Assembly (NCBI GenBank): GCA_017526725.1 | Contig: JAFXRA010000021.1 | Coordinates: forward strand, 1 to 5,843 | Direction: 5' to 3' | Length of the DNA: 5,843 bases | Source: Candidatus Rifleibacteriota bacterium | GTDB taxonomy: Bacteria > Riflebacteria > Ozemobacteria > Ozemobacterales > Ozemobacteraceae | Shown here: one piece after another, positions 1 to 4,994 of the stretch | How positions within the stretch are numbered: the first letter of the stretch is position 1 | Layout of the letters: every line of letters starts with the position of its first letter | Notes under the pieces: model-generated | What the model saw: the letters and a program-made list of their open reading frames with translations, nothing else | Databases searched by the model: none | Told to the model about the DNA's origin: nothing | Made by a program: the position numbers and the translations under genes

Positions 1-1
1 A

Positions 2-64
2 ACAGACCGTTTTAATTGGGACAGAGATCCTAAGCACATGGAAAACATGTTCATATTTAAATAA
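2..64 (+). CDS. C-terminal end of an unrecognised protein (partial)
   Basis: Reading frame 2 is open from the window edge to a TAA at 62-64. It encodes about 20 residues ending ...RDPKHMENMFIFK. It is hydrophilic and rich in charged residues and I do not recognise a family. The next ORF starts 31 bases after its stop, behind its own GGAG-type ribosome binding site, which is operon-like spacing. Because the next ORF looks like the start of an MBOAT acyltransferase, this could be the end of a partner protein of an O-acetylation locus, but that is inference. A chance open frame cannot be excluded over so short a stretch. Confidence 0.4.
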   Translation, partial: TDRFNWDRDPKHMENMFIFK

Positions 65-95
65 TTCATAATGTTTTAATAAAATTGGAGAGATA

Positions 96-206
96 ATGGT
101 ATTTTCAAACACAACATTTTTATTTTTATTCTTGCCTCTAGTAGTATTTTTCTTTTGGCTACCAGATATTTGCATTAAAATAAAACAATTAATTTGTAAA
201 AAATAA
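96..206 (+). pseudogene. Probable N-terminal remnant of an MBOAT/AlgI-type O-acyltransferase (36 codons)
   Basis: ATG at 96 follows a GGAGAG ribosome binding site at 88-93. The product starts MVFSNTTFLFLFLPLVV, then has one hydrophobic segment (about residues 8-23) and a lysine-rich tail (KIKQLICKK) before TAA at 204-206. Membrane-bound O-acyltransferases of the AlgI/PatA/DltB group typically begin MVFSS..FLF.FLP and continue for about 450-500 residues with many membrane helices. The usual basic RN..LL..S..FY.WG continuation is absent here, and I find no continuation in the other frames before 267. The simplest reading is a gene truncated after its first helix. The alternative is a real single-pass 36-residue membrane peptide with a positive-inside tail. 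The family call rests on about 15 residues. Confidence 0.45.
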
Positions 207-227
207 TTTTAGCCTAGAAGATTTAAG

Positions 228-241
228 AGATTAGTTAATCT
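228..241. terminator. Weak stem-loop in the convergent gap; possible terminator
   Basis: AGATTA (228-233) and TAATCT (236-241) form a short inverted repeat between the MBOAT-like remnant (+) and the esterase gene (-), which converge here. On the plus strand a short T run (252-256) follows at some distance. On the minus strand the T run (opposite 198-203) is also distant. The stem is short and AT-rich, so terminator function is uncertain. Nothing else is visible in 207-267. Confidence 0.2.
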
Positions 242-267
242 AACGTCTCCATTTTTGGTCTTATATC

Positions 268-1371
268 TTAATTCTTAATTCCGAGAAAATACTTCATTGG
301 AATATGAAAACGGTTTGCCCAGGCGCTTTCTGTGTGTGTGGCTTTTTTATCGAAATAGCCGAAAAGGTTTTTACCGACCACATAGCCTTTTCCTTTCAAT
401 AAATCCATCATTTCATAATAACTTTTGGTTATCATGTCTTCGTATTCGCCAGTATCAAGGTAAATCATTGATTGAAGCGGTAAACTCTTGCTTTTTGAAA
501 CTTTACCCATAGTCTGACTGAATGTCAGATGAAAAGCGGGGGAAAAACAGGCTGCTTTTCCGAAAATATCAGGATATTCTATTGCCATCTGGAAAGACAT
601 TAAGCCGCCCATTGATGAACCTGCGACAATATTATCTTCGGGCTTTTTGCTTGTATTGAATTTACCGTTAACAAATGGCATTACTTCGTTGATTACAAAG
701 TCAGCATAGGCTTTACCTAGCTTGCTTTCAAGGTTGAGTTCTTTCATTCTGTCGGGAGAATTTGGAATAGCAACCACTATGCAATCTTTTATTTCTTTCG
801 CCTTAATCATTTTTGTCAAAGTTTCGTCAACTTTCCAATCATTGCCGGCAAAAGAGGCAGAAGGCTCAAAAAGGTTCTGCCCGTCATGCATGTATATAAC
901 TGCGTTGGGTTCTGATTTTTCAGAATAAGTATCTGGCAGCCATACTGTTATAGGACGCTTGTAATCAAGGTCTTTACATTCAAAGTTGTCAAAGGAAATA
1001 AGCTTACCTTGAACTGGGTCAGAAATAATTGGTCTTTGGTCTAGAAATTCGAGTATTTCAACTTTAACTTCTTTGCTTTTGTTCGCCTTGATTACAAGAT
1101 TGTTAGGCGGAACATCATCTTTATCAATAATGGCTTGAGTTTTCCAGGTTCCGCGTGTGAATTTGCATTGAATAATGCTGTTCAAGCGGGCGTTAAATTC
1201 AATGTAATAGCTGCCGTCAACCGATTGCTGCATTTTTTTGCCAGCAGGGTTCCAATCGCCTAGTTCCAATAAATTACCTGAAACATAAAGGCAATCGCTT
1301 TTCGGCATTTCGCCTTTAATCTTAACTATTAACTTGATTTGACAAATTCCGTTTTGAACAGCAGCTTTCAT
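268..1371 (-). CDS. CBM20-like domain plus esterase-family alpha/beta hydrolase
   Basis: A 367-residue protein with two domains. Residues about 9-108 resemble a starch-binding CBM20/CBM48-type beta-sandwich, with the signature YVSGNLLELGDWNP (29-42) containing the conserved GxW. Residues about 120-365 are an esterase-fold alpha/beta hydrolase (PF00756, enterochelin-esterase/esterase D-like), with IYMHDGQNLF at 159-168. The nucleophile elbow is GSSMG (251-255, Ser253), the likely acid is Asp306 in YLDTGEYE, and the likely base is His346 in ATHTES, so the triad appears complete. No signal peptide is visible, and an in-frame stop lies about 33 bases upstream of the ATG, so the protein is probably cytoplasmic. 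GGAG (minus strand, 1382-1385) lies 10 bases before the start. The substrate is unknown: an ester on a glycan or a siderophore-like ester is possible. Its base composition looks richer in G+C than the next two genes. Confidence 0.88.
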   Translation of the reverse strand: MKAAVQNGICQIKLIVKIKGEMPKSDCLYVSGNLLELGDWNPAGKKMQQSVDGSYYIEFNARLNSIIQCKFTRGTWKTQAIIDKDDVPPNNLVIKANKSKEVKVEILEFLDQRPIISDPVQGKLISFDNFECKDLDYKRPITVWLPDTYSEKSEPNAVIYMHDGQNLFEPSASFAGNDWKVDETLTKMIKAKEIKDCIVVAIPNSPDRMKELNLESKLGKAYADFVINEVMPFVNGKFNTSKKPEDNIVAGSSMGGLMSFQMAIEYPDIFGKAACFSPAFHLTFSQTMGKVSKSKSLPLQSMIYLDTGEYEDMITKSYYEMMDLLKGKGYVVGKNLFGYFDKKATHTESAWANRFHIPMKYFLGIKN

Positions 1372-1381
1372 TCTTAGAGGA

Positions 1382-1385
1382 CTCC
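1382..1385 (-). promoter_or_regulatory. Ribosome binding site of the esterase gene
   Basis: GGAG on the minus strand lies 10 bases upstream of ATG 1371. It supports this start, since no other in-frame start exists between it and the upstream stop. Confidence 0.55.
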
Positions 1386-1431
1386 AAGTTTTATTATTTC
1401 TTTATGGGCTTTATTTAAACAGTATTTTCTC

Positions 1432-1474
1432 AAAAAAGCAAGAAGTTATTAGACTTCAGGTTATTGTTGCTTTT
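1432..1474 (-). terminator. Likely intrinsic terminator after the vWA gene
   Basis: Read on the minus strand, AAAAGCAA (1474-1467) pairs with TTGCTTTT (1441-1434). Nested inside, GAAGT (1457-1453) pairs with ACTTC (1446-1442) around a 6-base loop. The structure ends in a run of six T (1437-1432). The left arm carries a 9-base bulge, so the outer and inner stems are not stacked symmetrically. It starts about 20 bases past the vWA stop codon, the expected place, and would separate the vWA transcript from the esterase gene. Confidence 0.55.
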
Positions 1475-1493
1475 GAATTGCTACCCATAACTT

Positions 1494-2147
1494 TTATGCT
1501 TTTCTAGATTTTGTATCTTCTTTTATTTTTTTAGACCACGAACCATTTGAAAAAGCTTTGCAACCTTCTTTTAAGAAACAAGCTGTTGCAGCCCCCAAGG
1601 TATTCCATGCATTAGAAGTTCCTATGGCATCAGCCATATATGTTACTGCTTTATCTGCATCTATTCCATAATTATTAGCTGTTTCAACAGCATCCATATT
1701 TGCACCTAAGAAAAGGAATTCCCAATCATTTTCTTTTTTTTGAGTAGTAATTAATTTTTTAATTTGAGAGGAACTGAATTCTCTGCTTGAATTTTCAAAT
1801 CCATCAGTAATAATTACGAAAAGGGTTTTATCAGGTCTTTCTTCTTTCTTTAGATATTGTTGTGCATATTTAATTCTGTTGATTGTATTGCCTACAGCAT
1901 CGCAAAGAGCGGTGCAACCGCCTGGGCAGTAATCTTTAGTAGTCATTTTTTCTACTTCAGAAATATTTACTCTGTCATATAAAGTTTCAAAAGTTGTATC
2001 AAATAAAACAGTTGTAACAAGAACATTTTCACCAGTTTCACGCTGTTTAGAAATATTAGAATTGAAACCACCTATAGTATCACTTTCTAAACCAGACATA
2101 GAACCGCTTTTGTCGATAATGAAAACCATTTCTGTTGTATTTGCCAT
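1494..2147 (-). CDS. Stand-alone von Willebrand factor A (vWA) domain protein
   Basis: A 217-residue protein that is almost entirely one vWA domain. All metal-ion-dependent adhesion site (MIDAS) elements are present: DKSGS (Asp12, Ser14, Ser16), Thr79 in GGCTALCDAVG, and Asp115 in IITDGFENSS. It should therefore bind a divalent metal and take part in protein-protein contacts. No signal peptide or membrane segment is seen, so it is probably cytoplasmic, like the vWA proteins found next to stress, tellurite-type and conflict systems. The C-terminal tail (about 195-217) is basic and polar. AAAGGAG (minus strand, 2158-2164) lies 10 bases before the ATG. The macro-domain gene lies 142 bases upstream on the same strand, so co-transcription is plausible. 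Codons are A/T-rich at third positions. The exact role and partner are unknown. Confidence 0.9.
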   Translation of the reverse strand: MANTTEMVFIIDKSGSMSGLESDTIGGFNSNISKQRETGENVLVTTVLFDTTFETLYDRVNISEVEKMTTKDYCPGGCTALCDAVGNTINRIKYAQQYLKKEERPDKTLFVIITDGFENSSREFSSSQIKKLITTQKKENDWEFLFLGANMDAVETANNYGIDADKAVTYMADAIGTSNAWNTLGAATACFLKEGCKAFSNGSWSKKIKEDTKSRKA

Positions 2148-2157
2148 AAACTTAAAG

Positions 2158-2164
2158 CTCCTTT
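2158..2164 (-). promoter_or_regulatory. Strong ribosome binding site of the vWA gene
   Basis: AAAGGAG on the minus strand lies 10 bases before ATG 2147. It is a much better match to the anti-Shine-Dalgarno sequence than the site in front of the macro gene. Confidence 0.7.
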
Positions 2165-2191
2165 GAAAATATTTTGTTTACTACAAATACA

Positions 2192-2242
2192 ATTCTAATG
2201 ATTATTTTTTACTAAAGGTCATTTCAGAAATTACCTTTTAGT
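2192..2242 (-). promoter_or_regulatory. Inverted repeat and weak promoter candidate upstream of vWA
   Basis: An imperfect inverted repeat, ACTAAAGGT (2211-2219) against ACCTTTTAGT (2233-2242, one bulged T), has an inner 4-bp extension (2221-2224 with 2228-2231) and a 3-base loop. Neither strand has a T run directly after the hairpin (on the minus strand it is followed by A6), so it is not a typical terminator. On the minus strand TAGAAT (2197-2192) is a 5/6 match to a -10 box. The region 17 bases upstream of it falls within the repeat but matches a -35 poorly. It could be an operator, an mRNA-stabilising hairpin, or nothing. Confidence 0.3.
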
Positions 2243-2289
2243 ATTTCCATAACTCCTGATTTTCTTCCATTCTCTCTCAATTACTTAAC

Positions 2290-3354
2290 TCAATAACACT
2301 TTGAACCGAGAACTGGCTGACCATATGAAAAAAGGATTTCATTTACTCTGAAAATATCGTTTATATGATTTGAAATACAGTATTCAACAATAATATCTGT
2401 TTTATTATTTTTGGAAAAAGCAAAACCAGCCTTCTCTAGCAAATCTTTTGATTCTTCTAAGTCAAGCTTTAAAGCTATGGCAAAAGACAGTGCTGTAGAT
2501 TTGGTTGGCTGATAAATATCGTTATCAATTTCCCCAGCACTACTGCGTATTTTTGAAAAAATCTGCTTGTTTAAGTTAGCTGCTTTATAGCAGGCGACTT
2601 CATCTAACCCAGACTCTTTTATTTTTCGCATTATCATAGAAGAAAAGCTTTCTTCTGAATTATTTAGAGCATCATCTAGACTAGATTTTTCACAACAAGA
2701 TTCACAGGACTCAAATACTTTTTCTTTTTTTAAAGCTGACTTTAATAAAGCGGTAGGAGCACCGACACTTGCGGCGCCAAGAGTACAAGCGTTTATAGCC
2801 CAATCAAAAATGTTTGTTTTATCGGTTATTAGATTTTTATCTAGATAGCTTTTTATACCTTTCTCTATATCAAAAAAGTCGGACGTATCTTTTCCAAAAA
2901 GAACAATATAAACATCTATATCATCTTCTAACTTACAAAGAAAACTATTAATAGTGCTTTGAGCAACTTTCATTGCCAAATACTTTGGATAACCAAATAC
3001 TCCTGCTGAAATCATCGGGAAAGCAATGCTTTGACATTTGTTTTCCACAGCGAGTTTTAGAGATTCGTTGTAACAGGATTTTAATAAATCTTCTTCACCA
3101 TAGTTTCCACCATGCCATATAGGGCCTACAGTATGAATTACATATTTTGCGGGAAGTTTATAGCCTTTAGTTATTTTTGCTTTGCCTGTTGGACAACCGT
3201 TGAGAGTTCTGCATTCTTTCAATAATTCTGGACCTGCCGCACGATGAATACAGCCATCTACTCCACCACCGCCGAGAAGACTTTCGTTAGCTGCATTTAC
3301 AATAGCATCAACTTTCAGCTTGGTAATATCATCATTTATTATAAATAAAGGCAT
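2290..3354 (-). CDS. Macro-domain (MacroD-like) protein with C-terminal XRE-like helical domain
   Basis: A 354-residue protein. Residues 1 to about 175 form a macro domain with MacroD/YmdB-class motifs: IVNAAN (18-23), GGGGVD (28-33), HTVGP (74-78) and ISAGVFGYP (115-123). Asn23 and Asp33 have the ten-residue spacing of the catalytic pair in MacroD enzymes. It should bind ADP-ribose and may remove it from proteins or hydrolyse O-acetyl-ADP-ribose. Residues about 180-235 are a linker with a CxxCC cluster (Cys217, 220, 221). Residues about 238-350 are a helical domain with an IFSKIR...[17 protein letters not shown] stretch, which resembles the XRE helix-turn-helix tail seen on other Firmicutes macro proteins, and which ends GQPVLG. 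The start is firm because the domain begins at residue 1. The ribosome binding site is weak. It probably forms a unit with the vWA gene downstream. Confidence 0.9.
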   Translation of the reverse strand: MPLFIINDDITKLKVDAIVNAANESLLGGGGVDGCIHRAAGPELLKECRTLNGCPTGKAKITKGYKLPAKYVIHTVGPIWHGGNYGEEDLLKSCYNESLKLAVENKCQSIAFPMISAGVFGYPKYLAMKVAQSTINSFLCKLEDDIDVYIVLFGKDTSDFFDIEKGIKSYLDKNLITDKTNIFDWAINACTLGAASVGAPTALLKSALKKEKVFESCESCCEKSSLDDALNNSEESFSSMIMRKIKESGLDEVACYKAANLNKQIFSKIRSSAGEIDNDIYQPTKSTALSFAIALKLDLEESKDLLEKAGFAFSKNNKTDIIVEYCISNHINDIFRVNEILFSYGQPVLGSKCY

Positions 3355-3386
3355 TTCTTTTGCTCGCTTTCATATTTATTTATAAA

Positions 3387-3415
3387 ATAATAATTGAAAA
3401 ATCTATTTATTACAA
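3387..3415 (-). promoter_or_regulatory. Candidate sigma70-type promoter for the macro gene
   Basis: On the minus strand TTGTAA (3415-3410, 4/6 to TTGACA) and TATTAT (3392-3387, 5/6 to TATAAT) are separated by exactly 17 bases, and the -10 lies 32 bases before the start codon. The area is AT-rich, so chance matches are likely, but spacing and position are right. It could drive both the macro and vWA genes. Confidence 0.45.
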
Positions 3416-3465
3416 GAACCTAACAAAGCGCGCAATAGAAATTATGACAAATGTGCAGACTTTTC

Positions 3466-3576
3466 CGTTTTCCGTTCTCAGTTCTCCGTTCTCAGTTCTC
3501 AGTTCCTCTTCATCTCTCAGCTCTTTTGCTCTGTCGCTCTAAACTCTTGCCTCTTATCTCTTACCTCTCTAAAAAA
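3466..3576. repeat. Heptamer-based pyrimidine-rich tandem repeat, tract 1
   Basis: From 3466 the units are CGTTTTC, CGTTCTC, AGTTCTC, CGTTCTC, AGTTCTC, AGTTCCT: six 7-base units to 3507. A degenerate part follows in which CTCT recurs at 3514, 3521, 3529, 3537, 3544, 3551, 3558 and 3565, a 7-8 base period. It closes with CTCTTGC, CTCTTAT, CTCTTAC, CTCTCTA and a run of A. The plus strand is almost all C and T. The short ORF that overlaps it is an artefact of the repeat. Heptameric short tandem repeats are known in some bacterial genomes, for example cyanobacteria. Confidence 0.85.
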
Positions 3577-3613
3577 GGTTAGTCTTAAAAACACAATTAG
3601 CTCACAAAAGCTG

Positions 3614-3625
3614 GTTAAATTTAAC
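3614..3625. promoter_or_regulatory. 12-bp perfect palindrome in the divergent gap
   Basis: GTTAAATTTAAC is its own reverse complement. It lies between the two pyrimidine tracts, 66 bases upstream of the autotransporter -35 box. It could be an operator half-site pair, but AT-rich palindromes of this size arise easily by chance. The rest of the divergent gap 3355-3763 holds only the promoters and repeats listed here. Confidence 0.25.
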
Positions 3626-3652
3626 AAAAATCTCCAGCCAAGGACAAATCCC

Positions 3653-3690
3653 CTCATCTCTCTTCTCTCATCTCTTATCTCTCTAAAAAA
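3653..3690. repeat. Heptamer-based pyrimidine-rich tandem repeat, tract 2
   Basis: The units CTCATCT, CTCTTCT, CTCATCT, CTTATCT and CTCT are followed by A6. The last 19 bases (3672-3690) match the last 19 bases of tract 1 (3558-3576) with one C/T difference, giving a direct repeat 114 bp apart. The tract ends exactly at the -35 box of the autotransporter promoter. Confidence 0.8.
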
Positions 3691-3719
3691 TTGCCTCCAA
3701 ACTCTCGCTGTGCTACAAT
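3691..3719 (+). promoter_or_regulatory. Sigma70-type promoter of the autotransporter gene
   Basis: TTGCCT (3691-3696, 4/6 to consensus) and TACAAT (3714-3719, 5/6) are separated by exactly 17 bases. The start codon is 44 bases past the -10 box, and the pyrimidine-A6 repeat abuts the -35 box. This is the best promoter candidate in the window. Confidence 0.65.
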
Positions 3720-3746
3720 ACCCCCGAATAATTACGAAGGCTTCTT

Positions 3747-3751
3747 AGGAG
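3747..3751 (+). promoter_or_regulatory. Ribosome binding site of the autotransporter gene
   Basis: AGGAG lies 12 bases before ATG 3764, slightly further than usual. The conserved signal-peptide start MNKIFKVIWN confirms this ATG. Confidence 0.65.
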
Positions 3752-3763
3752 CATCAACCAACC

Positions 3764-4033
3764 ATGAACAAAATATTCAAAGTAATATGGAATAACGCAA
3801 AGCGTTGTTACGTAGTTGCCAGCGAACTGGCAAAAAGTCACAGCAAAAGTAAAAGCAGTAGAACAATTCGTAAGTCTATAGCCGCACTAGGCATAGCTGT
3901 AGCATTTTATATTGCTGCTGGCAGTGCCATAGCAGCAAACGACGGAGGATCTTTAGATCAAAATACAGGTGATTACATAGGTCTTCCTAATTTTACTGTA
4001 ACTATTGATTCAGATGTAACAGGCAATGTTTAG
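3764..4033 (+). CDS. Autotransporter segment 1: extended signal peptide and first passenger repeat
   Basis: 89 codons ending at TAG 4031-4033. Residues 1-28 (MNKIFKVIWNNAKRCYVVAS...) are a typical extended signal peptide region (ESPR), followed by a basic stretch (KSKSSRTIRK), a hydrophobic core (about 39-53) and a likely signal peptidase I site after AIA (57) or the next Ala. The mature part, NFTVTIDSDVTGNV, matches the start of the passenger repeats found downstream and is cut off where the others read [YF]GG. If the frameshift is real, only a short exported peptide would be made. Confidence 0.75.
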   Translation: MNKIFKVIWNNAKRCYVVASELAKSHSKSKSSRTIRKSIAALGIAVAFYIAAGSAIAANDGGSLDQNTGDYIGLPNFTVTIDSDVTGNV

Positions 4034-4035
4034 GT
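4028..4035 (+). other. Frameshift 1 (loss of 1 or 4 bases)
   Basis: The sequence GTTTAGGTCGT stops in frame 2, while frame 1 continues GRRSVSGKDAEKASVTITNG. Two repairs fit. Restoring one T gives V-L-G-R-R. Restoring four bases, as in the copy at 4108-4119 (GTTTACGGCGGT), gives V-Y-G-G-R-R, which matches the repeat consensus better. The one-base version would be a T4 to T3 contraction. Confidence 0.75.
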
Positions 4036-4068
4036 CGTAGAAGTGTTTCTGGAAAAGATGCAGAAAAA

Positions 4069-4446
4069 GCTAGTGTCACAATAACTAACGGAATTGTTAG
4101 TAAAAATGTTTACGGCGGTTATGTTGAATTAGAAGATGCTGATGTATCTAGCAACTCTGTTACCATAAAAGGTGGAACAATAGATGGTTCTGTTTTTGGC
4201 GGGTATATGAAAACAGCCTATGGTGAAACTTCCAGCAACTCTGTCACCATTAGCGGCGGAACGATAAATGGTTCAATTTTTGGAGGGCGTTGTGATTCAG
4301 GTAATTCTGTCAGCAACACTGTTACCATCAGTGGCGGAACCCTAAATGGAGAAGTTTATGGCGGGTTTGCTTATGAAGGCAATGCCACCAATAATTCTGT
4401 CAACATCAGTGGAGGAACCTTTACCTCTGAAAGTAAATTTTATGCT
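4069..4446 (+). repeat. Passenger repeats, five coding units of about 78-84 bp
   Basis: Units begin near 4069, 4153, 4237, 4315 and 4393, with spacings of 84, 84, 78 and 78 bases; a sixth, earlier unit (3989 on) is cut by frameshift 1. Each encodes NSVTIxGGTxxGxVFGG or a close variant, the fifth drifting to SGGTFTSESKFYAGD. Units 2 and 3 share AGCAACTCTGT and a GGATC-free GGxGGAAC core and are close at the DNA level. Such 26-28 residue repeats fit a right-handed beta-helix. Confidence 0.8.
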
Positions 4447-4680
4447 GGTGATATTTTAACTCCTTCAAATTCAACTATTTCAAATAATTTAGTTAATCTG
4501 ACTGGTAATGTAATAGGGTTAGATCGCGTTGACATATATGGGTATTATTTCGAAGAAGGTTCTGGAACCCACTCAGGCAACGAACTGCATATCGGCAGAG
4601 CCGTAGACTATGACGGTGAAGGCAACATTCAACGAGATTCTGAAGGAAATATAAAAGTGATTCTTCAACTATATGGCATG

Positions 4681-4691
4681 GAAAAAGCAGT
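4681..4691 (+). other. Frameshift 2 (loss of one A in an A run)
   Basis: The frame changes from 1 to 0 at GAAAAAGCAGT. Adding one A to the A5 run (4682-4686) gives GMEKSSDGTVNNSINKIANFD, a normal autotransporter passage. Without it the frame reaches TAA at 4714. A6 to A5 contraction is the most economical explanation. Confidence 0.75.
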
Positions 4692-4994
4692 GATGGCACA
4701 GTTAATAACAGTATAAATAAAATAGCTAACTTCGATACTATCTCACTTCACTCTGTAGCCTGGAATAATGATTTACCTGCTATTAAGGCTTCTGCTCTTG
4801 AAAACATCGGCACAGTGGATATTACAGATTTGAAGTTTTATGAAAATGGCAGCGAAAAAACAACCTTTAATCTAGGCGACAAAATGAATCTTCTTACATG
4901 GGAAAATGAAAAAGAAGCTTTAATAAATCTAAAATACAAACTAAACGGAACAGGCGATGAGCAAACCATGGAAAGACCAAGGCTCTCTGATTGA
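4683..4994 (+). pseudogene. Autotransporter segment 3: linker before the barrel
   Basis: Frame 0 is open from frameshift 2 to TGA 4992-4994. It encodes SSDGTVNNSINKIANFD, then TISLHSVAWNNDLPAIKASA, ENIGTVDITDLKFYENG, KTTFNLGDKMNLLTWENEKE and LINLKYKLNGTGDEQTM. This pattern, an N-x-I-x-N-F-D stretch, a W-N-x-D-x-P strand and a LGD...LL segment, is usual between the passenger and barrel of ESPR-type autotransporters. The segment has no ribosome binding site or start of its own and only makes sense as part of the larger gene. Its last few residues, after frameshift 3, are out of frame. Confidence 0.65.
4945..4994 (+). other. Frameshift 3 (probably gain of one base)
   Basis: The frame changes from 0 back to 1 somewhere between the frame-1 stop at 4942-4944 and the frame-0 stop at 4992-4994. 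Removing one A from ACCATGGAAAGACC gives either TWKDQGSLIDHKTML or TMEDQGSLIDHKTML. The first looks more natural but the exact base cannot be fixed without a homologue. Confidence 0.7.

Larger units (their letters stand above)
4033..4716 (+). pseudogene. Autotransporter segment 2: beta-helix passenger repeats
   Basis: Frame 1 is open from frameshift 1 to TAA 4714-4716. A gene finder would start it at ATG 4207 (169 codons), but the passenger pattern runs continuously from 4033, and no ribosome binding site is seen at 4207, which is inside a repeat junction (VFGGY-M). It carries five repeats of the type S-V-T-I-x-G-G-T-x-x-G-x-V-[FY]-G-G, then a region FTSESKFYAGD...NLVNLTGNVIGLDRVDIYG and the segment SGNELHIGRAVDYDGEGNIQ, which is common before the linker of such autotransporters. 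The last 11 residues before the stop (KAVMAQLITV) are out of frame. Surface-exposed in an intact protein. Confidence 0.7.

Noticed and set aside
297..928. Two plus-strand ORFs (297-512 and 722-928)
   Set aside because: Both lie opposite the esterase gene, which has full domain motifs, and have no recognisable product.
2211..2242. Intrinsic terminator for the macro gene
   Set aside because: The hairpin is followed by A residues on the transcribed strand, and the plus strand has no T run after it.
2224..2275. Very short minus-strand ORFs (MEENQELWKY and MEILKGNF) between macro and vWA
   Set aside because: Too short and without proper ribosome binding site spacing; likely chance, though a leader peptide cannot be strictly excluded.
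3360..3542. 60-codon plus-strand ORF over the pyrimidine tract
   Set aside because: Its C-terminus is a Ser/Leu/Phe low-complexity translation of the heptamer repeat, it has no ribosome binding site, and it overlaps the macro promoter region.
3466..3690. CRISPR array
   Set aside because: Units are only 7 bases long with no unique spacers of regular length.
4207..4716. Independent 169-codon gene starting at ATG 4207
   Set aside because: The ATG lies inside the repeat series, has no ribosome binding site, and the same frame continues upstream with matching repeats to 4033.
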